From Gammaproteobacteria bacterium (GTDB lineage: Bacteria; Pseudomonadota; Gammaproteobacteria; Poriferisulfidales; GCA-002705445), in NCBI GenBank assembly GCA_018675635.1, contig JABGXU010000008.1, forward strand, positions 361,343 through 425,342: a DNA stretch of 64,000 nt. Reading direction: 5' to 3'. Below the pieces are notes generated by a model. The model made no database searches. It was not told the DNA's origin and worked only from the letters and a program-made list of their open reading frames with translations. Made by a program: the position numbers and the translations under genes. Shown here one piece after another: positions 8,568-17,448 of this stretch. Numbering within the stretch: the first letter of the stretch is position 1; each line of letters begins with the position of its first letter.

Positions 8568-10855
8568 TGAAGTTTTTGAAAAAAATAATATTTGTAATAT
8601 GTTTATTCGGTATATATCAGAATATATATGCTGAAGAACAATTTGTTATTGATGATATTATTCTTAAAGGTTTGCAACGTGTTGATCCCGGAACTGTATA
8701 TACATATTTACCTATAGAAGTTGGTGATGCGTTTGATGAATCAATGACTCCGTCAATAATTAAAACTTTATTTAAAACAAAATTTTTTGAAGATGTCGTG
8801 ATTGAAAGAGATGGAAATGTATTGATTATCACATTTGATGAGAGGCCAACTATAGCCGATATTGAGTTTAGCGGTGTTGAGGGAATTGATGATGAGCAGT
8901 TAGATAAGATTTTAGATGCAGCAAATATAGCATCTGGAAGGATATATGATAGTTCTGTTTTAGATAGAATTAAGTCTGAATTAAGGGAGCAAAATTTTGC
9001 TAGAGGTATGTATAGCGTTGAAATTGATGTTCAAGAAATAATGCTAGAAGATAACAGGGTATTTTTAAAAGTTGTAATAAGAGAAGGTGCTAGAGCAAAA
9101 ATAAAACAGCTGAAAATTACTGGTAATAGAGCATTTTCAGACAAAAAGATTATAAAAGATTTTGGAACAGCTTTACCAATTTGGTATATGTTTTGGTCAG
9201 AAAGCGGGGTTTACTCTTCGCCAGTATTAGGAGCAGATCTTGAGCTCTTAAAAAGTTTTTATCTAGATAAAGGTTTTATGGATTTTTCCATAGAGTCGTC
9301 TCAGGTTACATTAAGCAAAAACAAACAAGAAGTTTATATAACAATTAATATTAATGAAGGAGAACGATACGTAATTAATGAAATTAATGTCTCAGGAAAA
9401 TTAATTTTATCTATAGAAGAAATTGCTAATTTACTTGAATTTGAAACAGGTGAATATATATCAAGAGAAAAACTCTTAAAATCAAGCGATAATATTAAAA
9501 AACAATTGAGTATAGAAGGTTATGCTTTTGCAAAAATAAATCCAGTACCAGAAAAAATTTTAAACTCTAATGATGTTAATATAAGTTTTTATATTGATCC
9601 AGGCAATAGAACATACATAAGACGAATAAATATTACAGGAAATGTAACAACACAAGATGAAGTTTTTAGAAGAGAAATTAGACAGATGGAAAGTAGTTGG
9701 TACTCCTTAGATAATATTGAGGAGTCAAAAGCAAGATTACAACGACTAGCTTTTGTTGAAAGTGTCAGAGTTGATGAGGTTAGAGTTATTGGATCATCAA
9801 ACAAGATCGATCTTAATGTTAATATTGTAGAAAAAATGTCGGGTAATTTTAATATTGGAGCTGGATTTGGTGGATCAGGAACAGGGTTTGAGTTAAATGC
9901 TGGTATTGAGCAAGATAATTTCTTAGGTTTTGGTAGTAAGGTTGCTTTTAGTATACAGACAGCTAAAACTACTAGACAATACTTGTTTAATTTTTATAAT
10001 CCTTACCATAATATAGATGCGGTTAGTAGAAGCTTTGGTTTTAATGTGCAAAAAACAAAAACAGATAATACAGATACAGCAGCTGATTATGAGGCCGATC
10101 GAATAGGATTAGAATATGCTTACGGTCTTCCAATGAGTGAAAATAATCGTTTTAATTTAACATTAAAATATTTTAATTGGGAACTTAGAAATACAGCAAA
10201 CAGCTCGACTGAAATTGTAAATTTTATTACGGACTTTGGAGATAGCTTTGATAATTTTTCAACATTTATTTCATATGGTATTGATACTAGAGATAGAAGA
10301 AATTTTACAAGATCTGGATTTAACACAGCTTTGAGTGCGGAAATTTATGTTCCTTTTAGTGATATCGAATATTATAAAGTTAAATTTAGAACGGATTCTT
10401 TTTTTGAAGTAAGTAGAGAGCTAGATTTAGTTGTTCGTTTAAAAGGAAGGGTTAATTACGGCCAAGGCTATGGAGGGACCCCTGGTTTACCGTTTTATGA
10501 TAAATTTAAAGCAGGTGGAAATAAAACTGTAAGAGGGTACAAAAAAAATAGTTTATCTCCTCGTGATTCAACAGACAAACCGCTGGGAGGGGACTTTATG
10601 GTTGCCGGTACAGCAGAGGTTATAGTTAGACCTCCAATTGATGTAAATAATCTTAGAACAGCGTTTTTCATAGATTTTGGTAGGGCGTTTAAAGATTACG
10701 ATTCTTTTGAATTTGGTGATGTAAAAGGATCTACTGGGCTATCACTTAAATGGGTATCGCCATTTGGAGGAATAAGCCTTAGCTGGAGTATACCATTGAA
10801 TTCAGAAGCTGGCGATGAAACGGAAAGCTTTCAGTTCAACCTTGGCACCAATTAG
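8567..10855 (+). CDS. bamA: Outer-membrane protein assembly factor BamA
   Basis: Central subunit of the BAM machine that folds beta-barrel proteins into the outer membrane. A signal peptide (basic MKFLKKII, hydrophobic core, cleavage likely after IYA) is followed by five POTRA domains to about residue 415, then a 16-strand Omp85 barrel. The barrel includes the GGNKTVRGYK stretch carrying the conserved VRGY motif of the L6 loop. The C-terminus FQFNLGTN resembles the aromatic-rich last strand. At 762 residues it is slightly shorter than E. coli BamA (810). It overlaps rseP by one base and is followed by skp, the classical order. Confidence 0.98.
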   Translation: MKFLKKIIFVICLFGIYQNIYAEEQFVIDDIILKGLQRVDPGTVYTYLPIEVGDAFDESMTPSIIKTLFKTKFFEDVVIERDGNVLIITFDERPTIADIEFSGVEGIDDEQLDKILDAANIASGRIYDSSVLDRIKSELREQNFARGMYSVEIDVQEIMLEDNRVFLKVVIREGARAKIKQLKITGNRAFSDKKIIKDFGTALPIWYMFWSESGVYSSPVLGADLELLKSFYLDKGFMDFSIESSQVTLSKNKQEVYITININEGERYVINEINVSGKLILSIEEIANLLEFETGEYISREKLLKSSDNIKKQLSIEGYAFAKINPVPEKILNSNDVNISFYIDPGNRTYIRRINITGNVTTQDEVFRREIRQMESSWYSLDNIEESKARLQRLAFVESVRVDEVRVIGSSNKIDLNVNIVEKMSGNFNIGAGFGGSGTGFELNAGIEQDNFLGFGSKVAFSIQTAKTTRQYLFNFYNPYHNIDAVSRSFGFNVQKTKTDNTDTAADYEADRIGLEYAYGLPMSENNRFNLTLKYFNWELRNTANSSTEIVNFITDFGDSFDNFSTFISYGIDTRDRRNFTRSGFNTALSAEIYVPFSDIEYYKVKFRTDSFFEVSRELDLVVRLKGRVNYGQGYGGTPGLPFYDKFKAGGNKTVRGYKKNSLSPRDSTDKPLGGDFMVAGTAEVIVRPPIDVNNLRTAFFIDFGRAFKDYDSFEFGDVKGSTGLSLKWVSPFGGISLSWSIPLNSEAGDETESFQFNLGTN

Positions 10856-10893
10856 TTTATAATTTAGAAAAAATAATTTTTAGGAGTAAAATA

Positions 10894-11406
10894 ATGAAAA
10901 GTATTAAATGTATATTGATTTTCTTGGGCTTAATTTTTTTAATTAATCCAGTTTATGCTGCAGACTATAAAATAGGTTACGTAGATCTTGCAAAGATATT
11001 AAATGAATCTCCAGCAGCTAAAGTAGCTCAAAAAAAATTAGAGCAAGAATTTACACCAAGAAACAAAAAATTAGAAGTGAAAGCAAAACAAATTAAAAAA
11101 CAACAAGAAAAATTACAAAAGGAATCTGAAATAATGTCATCAGATCAAATAGATGCATTACAAAGAAAAATTATGAAAGGTGAAAGAGATTTAAAAAGAG
11201 ATGCTACGGAAGCACAAGAAGACTTTAAACTTCGAAGACGTGATGAGCTTGGTAAAATAGAAAATAAACTAAAAGAAGTTATTCTAGGTATTGCAGAAAG
11301 TGAAAATTATGATTTAATACTAACGAACGCTGATGTTACATACGCAAGTGACAAATCAAATGTAAATATTACAGCTAAGGTATTAAAGAAATTTAATGCG
11401 AAATAA
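10894..11406 (+). CDS. skp: Periplasmic OmpH/Skp-family chaperone
   Basis: Trimeric periplasmic holdase that carries unfolded outer-membrane proteins to BAM. The N-terminal signal peptide ends in VYA; the mature protein starts with the IGYVDLAKILNESPA strand typical of the trimerisation body. It continues into a long lysine/glutamine-rich coiled coil (about residues 45-120), then returns to the strand YDLILTNADVTYA. At 170 residues it is typical. TTAGGAG lies just before the ATG, a good ribosome-binding site. It lies between bamA and lpxD as in E. coli. Confidence 0.95.
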   Translation: MKSIKCILIFLGLIFLINPVYAADYKIGYVDLAKILNESPAAKVAQKKLEQEFTPRNKKLEVKAKQIKKQQEKLQKESEIMSSDQIDALQRKIMKGERDLKRDATEAQEDFKLRRRDELGKIENKLKEVILGIAESENYDLILTNADVTYASDKSNVNITAKVLKKFNAK

Positions 11407-11412
11407 AAATTT

Positions 11413-12411
11413 GTGAACTATTCAGTAAAAAAAATTTCAGAAATATTTAATCTAGATTTTATTGGTGATGGAAATTTTATTATAAATAAAGTTTCAAGCA
11501 TAAATAATGCTTCTGAAAATAGTATAATTTTTTTTTCAGATAAAAAATTTTTAAGTTTGTTAAAAGAAACAAGATCAAAGGTTGTTATAACAAGTAAAAA
11601 TCTTACTAAGTATTGTAATGGAAATATCATTCTAAGTGAAAACCCATATTTGCTTTTTGCTCAAATATCTCATTTAATCGCTGGAAAGCCTAAATTAAAA
11701 TATGGCATTCATAAATCAGTAAATACACTTACTGAAAATTTAAATAACAAGATATGTATTAAGCCAAATACAATTATTGGAAATAATGTGGTTTTAGGAG
11801 ACGATACTTTTATTGGTTCCAATTGTTTTATTGGTAATAACATAATTATTGGTTCAAACTCTTACATTTATTCTAATGTTGTAATTTACGATAATGTGAA
11901 AATTGGTAATAATATTATTATTCATTCTGGTACAGTGATTGGCTCAGACGGTTTTGGTTATGTTAATGATAAAAATTCTTGGTATAAAATACCTCAGATT
12001 GGTGGCGTGGTAATAGGTAATGATGTTGAAATTGGTTCTAACACTTCAATTGACAGGGGTACTCTTGATAATACTATTATCGGAAACGGCGTTAAAATAG
12101 ACAATCAAATTCAGATCGCACATAATGTTGAAATTGGAGATAACACCGCTATAGCTGGATGTGCTGGAATTGCAGGTAGCGCTAAAATAGGAAAGAATTG
12201 TACAATTGGGGGTGGAGCTGGTATACAAGGACATATTAAGATTTGCGATAATACGCAAATTACAGGTATGACTAAAGTATCATGTGATATAAAAGAAGCC
12301 GGCGTATATTCATCTGGGACACCATTAATGTCTAATGCGCAATGGTTAAAAAGCGCGGCAAGATTTAAAAAATTAAATGAATTATTTTTAAAAATCAAAA
12401 AAAATAAATAA
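11413..12411 (+). CDS. lpxD: UDP-3-O-(acyl)glucosamine N-acyltransferase LpxD
   Basis: Third step of lipid A synthesis: transfers a 3-hydroxyacyl chain from ACP to the 2-amino group of the UDP-sugar. An N-terminal uridine-binding domain (about 1-100) is followed by hexapeptide repeats forming a left-handed beta-helix, with the probable catalytic histidine H237 in QIAHNVEIG. The 332-residue length is normal. The start is GTG at 11413, six bases after skp, with no clear Shine-Dalgarno sequence. It is followed by fabZ and lpxA. Confidence 0.96.
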   Translation: MNYSVKKISEIFNLDFIGDGNFIINKVSSINNASENSIIFFSDKKFLSLLKETRSKVVITSKNLTKYCNGNIILSENPYLLFAQISHLIAGKPKLKYGIHKSVNTLTENLNNKICIKPNTIIGNNVVLGDDTFIGSNCFIGNNIIIGSNSYIYSNVVIYDNVKIGNNIIIHSGTVIGSDGFGYVNDKNSWYKIPQIGGVVIGNDVEIGSNTSIDRGTLDNTIIGNGVKIDNQIQIAHNVEIGDNTAIAGCAGIAGSAKIGKNCTIGGGAGIQGHIKICDNTQITGMTKVSCDIKEAGVYSSGTPLMSNAQWLKSAARFKKLNELFLKIKKNK

Positions 12412-12427
12412 AAATGGAGTTGTAGCT

Positions 12428-12886
12428 TTGAAAACTAAAGGCGATATTTTAGAGATAATGAATCTTTTGCCACACAGATATCCATTTCTGTTGGTAGATA
12501 AAATTATAAATTGTGAAGAAGGTAAATCAATAGAAGCTATAAAAAATGTTAGTTTTAATGAGCCTTTTTTTAATGGTCATTTCTCAGGATATCCAGTTAT
12601 GCCAGGAGTTCTTATTTTAGAGGCATTGGCTCAAGCATCTGGTCTATTAGTTTTTAAAACTCCAAGTTTATGCCCCCCAAATGAAAGCTTATATTTGTTT
12701 GTTGGTATAGATAAAGCAAGATTTAAAAGACCGGTTGTTCCAGGTGATCAAATAAATTTAAATGTAGAGCTGACTAAAAGCAAGCAAGGTTTTGCTGTTT
12801 TTAATTCAGTTGCTACGGTAGAAAATGAAGTAGCAGCTTCAGCAGAATTAATGTGTGGTTTTAAAGAATTACCAAAAAAATTATAG
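12428..12886 (+). CDS. fabZ: 3-hydroxyacyl-ACP dehydratase FabZ
   Basis: Hot-dog-fold dehydratase of fatty-acid elongation that competes with LpxA for 3-hydroxyacyl-ACP. Catalytic residues are present: H51 in NGHFSGYPVMPG and E65 in ILEALAQASG, with the conserved LPHRYPFLLVD segment at the N-terminus. At 152 residues it is typical. Translation appears to start at TTG (12428), preceded by TGGAG at 12415-12419; no in-frame ATG could replace it without removing conserved sequence. It sits between lpxD and lpxA as in E. coli. Confidence 0.96.
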   Translation: MKTKGDILEIMNLLPHRYPFLLVDKIINCEEGKSIEAIKNVSFNEPFFNGHFSGYPVMPGVLILEALAQASGLLVFKTPSLCPPNESLYLFVGIDKARFKRPVVPGDQINLNVELTKSKQGFAVFNSVATVENEVAASAELMCGFKELPKKL

Positions 12887-12895
12887 GAAAAAGTT

Positions 12896-13684
12896 TTGTC
12901 GAAAATTCATCCAACTGCAATCATAGACCATTCGTCTGAATTAGATTCTTCTGTTACAGTAGGCGCATATTCGGTTATCGGAAAAAATGTTAAAATTGAT
13001 AAAAATACGGTTATTGGACCTCATGTAGTTGTTTCAAGTGATTGTGAAATTGGTGAAAATAATAGAATTTATCAGTTCGCTTCTATTTCTGAGATTCCGC
13101 AAGATAAAAAATATGATGGAGAAGACTGCAAATTAATAATAGGTTCTGGCAATACTATTAGAGAATACTGCACAATTAATCGTGGAACTAAAGCTGGAGG
13201 GTCTGTAACACAAGTCGGAAATAATAATTGGATTATGGCATATGTTCATATTGCACATGATTGCATAATAGGTAGCGATAACATTATGTCAAATTCAACA
13301 TCTTTAGCGGGACACGTACAAATTGGAAATAATGCAGTATTAGCTGGCTATGTATTAATTCACCAATTTTGTAGAGTAGGGGATTTTTCATTTGCTGGTA
13401 TGGGTGCAGCTTTAAATCAAGATTTACCACCTTATTTATTAGCCACAGGTAGTTTTGCTAAAACACATGGCCTAAACAGGGAAGGCTTAAGACGAAATAA
13501 TTTTAATCAAAAAACAATAAATTCTCTTCATAAAGCATATAAATTAATATTTAGGTCTAGCAATAACCCATCAAATACAAATGAATTAGAAAATTTAAGT
13601 AAAGAATATAATGAAGTATCAAATTTACTAAATTTTATTGAGCAAAGCGAAAGAGGAGTAGTGCAGTCTTCGAAGGAAGAATAA
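12896..13684 (+). CDS. lpxA: UDP-N-acetylglucosamine acyltransferase LpxA (substrate probably the 3-amino analogue)
   Basis: First step of lipid A synthesis: transfers a 3-hydroxyacyl chain to position 3 of the UDP-sugar. The left-handed beta-helix is built of hexapeptide repeats; the catalytic base is H121 in YVHIAHDC, and PQDKKY (68-73) matches the nucleotide-sugar contact loop. The C-terminal helical part NREGLRRNNF is conserved. At 262 residues it equals E. coli LpxA. The start is TTG at 12896 after AGGAAA. Because gnnA and gnnB lie next door, the likely acceptor is UDP-GlcNAc3N, giving an amide bond; this is inference from context. Confidence 0.96.
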   Translation: MSKIHPTAIIDHSSELDSSVTVGAYSVIGKNVKIDKNTVIGPHVVVSSDCEIGENNRIYQFASISEIPQDKKYDGEDCKLIIGSGNTIREYCTINRGTKAGGSVTQVGNNNWIMAYVHIAHDCIIGSDNIMSNSTSLAGHVQIGNNAVLAGYVLIHQFCRVGDFSFAGMGAALNQDLPPYLLATGSFAKTHGLNREGLRRNNFNQKTINSLHKAYKLIFRSSNNPSNTNELENLSKEYNEVSNLLNFIEQSERGVVQSSKEE

Positions 13685-13688
13685 AGTT

Positions 13689-14798
13689 TTATTTAAGCAT
13701 ATTTTCAATTAAATCGTTAATATTAAATTTATATTTATTGTCCAATAATTTCTTCTCTATTAAACTTATATCTGCAATTAACTTATTTTTATATTTATCA
13801 TTACTAACAATATTTTTAACTTCATTAAATATATTTGTAGACGAGGCTTCATTTTGAATAAATTCTTTAATAGCATTTTTTTCTAAAACAATATTTACAA
13901 GAGAAATAAATTTTATTTTTACTAAAAATTTTGCAAGAAAATAAGAAAGTATTGATAATTTATAAAATATGCACATTGGTACTTTTTTTAGTGCAATTTG
14001 TAAAGTTATTGTTCCTGATGCAGCAATGGCAACTCTACACATATCTATTGTTTTATAAATATTTTCGTTTGAAATTATTGAAATATAATCTTTATTAGAA
14101 AAAATTTTATTATATATATCAATATTAATATTACTAGACCTTGAAATTATAAATTTTTCGTTTGGGTATTCTGTATGAAGTTTTTCTATTACATTTAAAA
14201 CTATTGGTAAATGTTTTTTAACTTCATTTAATCTACTTCCAGGAAAAAATCCTATGTGTTTTATATTATTTTTATAATTTTTTTGGTAAAGATTTTCTGC
14301 TACTAGTGGATGCCCAACGTAGTGTGAGCTTATACCATATTTTTTATAATATCTTGTTTCAAATGGAAAAATTACTGCCATTTCATCTACGTAATTCTTT
14401 ATTTTATTTATTCTTTTCTCTCTCCATGCCCAGATTTGAGGGCCAATGTAAAATAATACTTTTATTCCATTTTGCTTTGCAAATTTTGCAAGTTTTATGT
14501 TAAATTCTTGATAATCTATTAATATTATTAAATCTGGTTTTATTGATCTTATATAGCCCTTGATTATTTTTAATGCTTTTAATAACTTTGGATAAATTTT
14601 TAATATTTCAAATATTCCAACTACTGATAATTCTGAAGAGTCAACAAGGATCTTAGCGCTAGTTTTTTTCATTTTATATGATCCCATACCGTAAAAAGTA
14701 AAATTATTTTTTTTTGATAGTGTATTTATTATATTTGAAGCATACATATCACCAGATTCTTCTCCAGCAATAATCATTATTTTTTTGTTTTTATTCAT
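13689..14798 (-). CDS. lpxB: Lipid-A-disaccharide synthase LpxB
   Basis: Joins lipid X and UDP-diacylglucosamine into the beta-1,6 lipid A disaccharide at the inner-membrane surface. Family features are the N-terminal AGEESGDMYAS, LIDYQEFNIKLAK, the GPQIWAWRE motif, YVGHPL, and GFFPGSR with the later AASGTITLQIA donor-site motif (GT19, GT-B fold). Length 369 is normal. Unlike E. coli, where lpxB follows lpxA on the same strand, here it is antisense and convergent with lpxA (4 bases between stops). It is the last gene of a gnnA-gnnB-lpxB operon with 4-base overlaps. Confidence 0.96.
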   Translation of the reverse strand: MNKNKKIMIIAGEESGDMYASNIINTLSKKNNFTFYGMGSYKMKKTSAKILVDSSELSVVGIFEILKIYPKLLKALKIIKGYIRSIKPDLIILIDYQEFNIKLAKFAKQNGIKVLFYIGPQIWAWREKRINKIKNYVDEMAVIFPFETRYYKKYGISSHYVGHPLVAENLYQKNYKNNIKHIGFFPGSRLNEVKKHLPIVLNVIEKLHTEYPNEKFIISRSSNINIDIYNKIFSNKDYISIISNENIYKTIDMCRVAIAASGTITLQIALKKVPMCIFYKLSILSYFLAKFLVKIKFISLVNIVLEKNAIKEFIQNEASSTNIFNEVKNIVSNDKYKNKLIADISLIEKKLLDNKYKFNINDLIENMLK

Positions 14799-15892
14799 AA
14801 TGTTTTTTTAATAACATCGCATATTTTTATAATATCTTTTTCTGTTAAATGCGGAAACATCGGCAATGATAAACATGTTTTTGCTAAATAATTTGAGTTT
14901 TTAAATTCCTCATGATCATTGTATATGTCTTTATATGCTTTTTGTTTTTCAAGTGATACTGGGTAATAAATTGCTGATCCAATTTCATGTTTTTCAAGAT
15001 TAGCTTTTATCTTATCTCTTAAAATTGAGCTAATAGTATACTGATGATATACATGATATCCGTGCTTAGTTTTCTGAGGTAAATATATATCTTTTAGATT
15101 AGTAAGTTGGTTATTATAAATTTCTGCATTTTTTGTTCTTAGTGTATTATTTTGATCTATGTATTTTAGTTTTATATTTAGTATTGCTGCTTGTATTTCA
15201 TCAAGTCTACTGTTGTAACCAATAATATCATGATGATACTTTTTAGAGCTTCCATGATTTTTTAATTTTTTAATGTGATTGTAATAATCTTCAGAATCTG
15301 TGGTTATCATGCCTCCATCACCATAACAGCCTAGATTTTTTGTTGGATAAAAACTAAAACAACCAATATCTCCTACGCTTCCAACTCTTTGGGAATCAAT
15401 TTCTGCTCCAAAACTTTGCGCGCAGTCTTCTATAATTTTAATAGAGTTATTATTAAGTTTTTGTTTAAGCGCATTTATATCTACAGGATTACCAAACATA
15501 TGAACTGGCAGTATTGCTTTAGTATTTTTTGAAACTTTTTTTAATATATTATTTATATTGATATTGTAAGTATTTAAATCAATATCGGCAAAAACTGGTT
15601 TTGCTCCAACATACATAATTGCTTCTAGTGTTGATATAAATGTAAATGGTGTAGTAATTACTTCGTCACCTTTAGATATATCTAATGATTTAAGAGCGAA
15701 ATGCAAGGCATCAGTTCCAGAGTTGCATGATAAGGTATATTTAGTGCCTATATAATTTGCTATATTATTCTCAATAAGTTTGACATTTTCTCCACCTATA
15801 AAGTTAGTTTTAGAAAAAACTTTTATTAATTCACAGCGAATTTCTTTTTCTAATGAAGCATATTCTTTTTTTAAATCAAATTGTGGTATCAT
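14795..15892 (-). CDS. gnnB: GnnB-like PLP aminotransferase making UDP-2-acetamido-3-amino-glucose (DegT/DnrJ/EryC1 family)
   Basis: A complete DegT-family aminotransferase of 365 residues, with SGTDAL near residue 58, the PLP-ring aspartate D156 in IIEDCAQSFGA and the Schiff-base lysine K185 in SFYPTKNLG. GnnB transfers an amine to the 3-keto sugar nucleotide made by GnnA, giving UDP-GlcNAc3N, the acceptor for amide-linked lipid A acyl chains in Acidithiobacillus and Leptospira. The assignment rests on placement between lpxB and a Gfo/Idh oxidoreductase, all overlapping by 4 bases, next to lpxA. Sequence alone would allow other sugar aminotransferases of this family. Confidence 0.82.
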   Translation of the reverse strand: MIPQFDLKKEYASLEKEIRCELIKVFSKTNFIGGENVKLIENNIANYIGTKYTLSCNSGTDALHFALKSLDISKGDEVITTPFTFISTLEAIMYVGAKPVFADIDLNTYNININNILKKVSKNTKAILPVHMFGNPVDINALKQKLNNNSIKIIEDCAQSFGAEIDSQRVGSVGDIGCFSFYPTKNLGCYGDGGMITTDSEDYYNHIKKLKNHGSSKKYHHDIIGYNSRLDEIQAAILNIKLKYIDQNNTLRTKNAEIYNNQLTNLKDIYLPQKTKHGYHVYHQYTISSILRDKIKANLEKHEIGSAIYYPVSLEKQKAYKDIYNDHEEFKNSNYLAKTCLSLPMFPHLTEKDIIKICDVIKKTL

Positions 15893-16815
15893 TTTTTTAT
15901 TAAGTTGGATATTTTTATAGCATATTTTAGAGCTGCTAAACCATCATTCCCAGAAACTATTGGGTTTTTTTTAGCAGCGATACATTCTATAAAGCTTTTA
16001 ATTTCCTCATTTAACGAATCATTCTTTATAAATCTAACTTGTTTTTTTTCTATTTTTTTTATTCCTTTTGATTCTGTTTTATTGTAGGTATCTAAAACAT
16101 AGTTTTGATAATCTAAAGAAAAATATGCATTTTTTTGGAATACTCTCATTTTTCTTTCAACTTTATCGCTTATTCTACTAGCTGAAAGATTGCAAACGCA
16201 ACCATTTTCAAAGGTTATTCTAGCATGAGCAATGTCTGTTGTATTTGTTAGAACATTTATACCATTTGCATGTATACTTTTAATTTTAGATTTATTAAGT
16301 GATAGTATTATGTCTAAATCATGAATCATTAAATCCATAATTACATCAACTTCAGTACCTCTAATTTTATATGGTGAAAGTCTGTTGCATTCAAAAAAAA
16401 GTGGATTTCTTATATTTTTTTCTAAACTTAAGAATACTTTATTAAACCTTTCTAAGTGACCAATTTGTAAAATGACTTTATATTGTTTTGCTAACTTTAT
16501 AAGTTTTTTAGCTTGATTTACGTTAGTTGCGAATGGTTTTTCTATAAGTACATGTTTTCCGTTTTCAATAAAAAATTTTGCTACTTTGTAATGTAAATCT
16601 GTAGGAACAACAATACTAACAGCATCTACAATATTTACGATATTTTTATAGTCGCTATAAGAATTAACTCCAAGTATATTACTTATTTCGCAACATCTTT
16701 TTTTATTGGTGTCTACAATACCGATTAATTCAACTTTTTTATTTGTATGATATTTTTGAGCATGAAATTCTCCTAAATATCCAACTCCTATTACGGCAAT
16801 TTTGAATTTACTCAT
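15889..16815 (-). CDS. gnnA: GnnA-like NAD-dependent UDP-GlcNAc 3-oxidoreductase (Gfo/Idh/MocA family)
   Basis: The N-terminal Rossmann domain has IGVGYLGEFHAQKY, the family motif IEKPFA is near residue 92, and HDLDIILSL in the C-terminal domain supplies the conserved histidine. At 308 residues it is typical. GnnA oxidises the 3-hydroxyl of UDP-GlcNAc before GnnB transaminates it. Association with gnnB and lpxB, with 4-base overlap to gnnB, is the main evidence for this substrate; Gfo/Idh enzymes otherwise act on many sugars. It starts the antisense operon, divergent from rnhB across 66 bases. Confidence 0.8.
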   Translation of the reverse strand: MSKFKIAVIGVGYLGEFHAQKYHTNKKVELIGIVDTNKKRCCEISNILGVNSYSDYKNIVNIVDAVSIVVPTDLHYKVAKFFIENGKHVLIEKPFATNVNQAKKLIKLAKQYKVILQIGHLERFNKVFLSLEKNIRNPLFFECNRLSPYKIRGTEVDVIMDLMIHDLDIILSLNKSKIKSIHANGINVLTNTTDIAHARITFENGCVCNLSASRISDKVERKMRVFQKNAYFSLDYQNYVLDTYNKTESKGIKKIEKKQVRFIKNDSLNEEIKSFIECIAAKKNPIVSGNDGLAALKYAIKISNLIKK

Positions 16816-16868
16816 TTTAAAATATATTTTTCTATCTAGATTACTAATGTATGATAATTAATATTTAT

Positions 16869-16874
16869 TATAAT
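16869..16874 (+). promoter_or_regulatory. Possible -10 element placing rnhB on a near-leaderless transcript
   Basis: A perfect TATAAT lies seven bases before the rnhB ATG, so transcription would start at or next to the start codon. There is no Shine-Dalgarno sequence and no good -35 at normal spacing (TTACTA at 16841 is too far away). In DNA this AT-rich a chance match is quite possible. Confidence 0.35.
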
Positions 16875-16881
16875 CTAGTTT

Positions 16882-17448
16882 ATGAAAAAAAAATATACAA
16901 TTGTTGGTATAGATGAAGCAGGAAGAGGTCCGTTAGCCGGACCAGTGGTTGCTGCATCGGTTGTAGTAGACGAAAAATATCTTCCAAAGGAAATAGATGA
17001 TTCAAAAAAAGTTAGCGAAAAAAATAGGAATGCTTTTTATGAGGTAATCATAAAGAACGCAGCTGAATATGGCATTGGAATAGTGGATTCTGAAGAGATT
17101 GATAAAATAAACATTCATAATGCTACACTTGAAGCAATGAAAAGAGCATATAACAATATTAAAAAAGATGAGTATAAAGTTTATATTGATGGTATTTTTA
17201 CACCTGATATTAGTGGTGAATTATTTGCCATAAAGCACGGAGACCGCATAGTTCCAATAATAAGTGCAGCTTCTATTTTAGCTAAAGTAACAAGGGATAG
17301 GATAATGATTCAGATAGATAAGGAGTTTCCTGTATATAATTTTAAAAAACACAAGGGCTATCCCACTAAATATCATATAGAAATGATTAAAAAATATGGT
17401 ATATGTAAATATCATAGAAAATCCTATAAGCCAATATCAATGCTATGA
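16882..17448 (+). CDS. rnhB: Ribonuclease HII
   Basis: Removes misincorporated ribonucleotides and RNA in RNA-DNA hybrids. The signature GIDEAGRGPLAGPVVAA (from residue 9) carries the catalytic DE pair and the GRG ribose-sensing motif; the further acidic residue lies in YIDGIF, and AASILAKVTRDR and KHKGYPT complete the family pattern. At 188 residues it is normal. It overlaps dnaE by 4 bases (ATGA). In E. coli rnhB follows lpxB directly; here the gnnA-gnnB-lpxB cassette lies on the opposite strand at the same place. Confidence 0.97.
   Translation: MKKKYTIVGIDEAGRGPLAGPVVAASVVVDEKYLPKEIDDSKKVSEKNRNAFYEVIIKNAAEYGIGIVDSEEIDKINIHNATLEAMKRAYNNIKKDEYKVYIDGIFTPDISGELFAIKHGDRIVPIISAASILAKVTRDRIMIQIDKEFPVYNFKKHKGYPTKYHIEMIKKYGICKYHRKSYKPISML

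Noticed and set aside
13680..13693. Small inverted repeat AATAAA/TTTATT between the lpxA and lpxB stops as a bidirectional terminator
   Set aside because: All pairs are A-T with a two-base loop, so it is too unstable, and such repeats are expected by chance in this AT-rich DNA.
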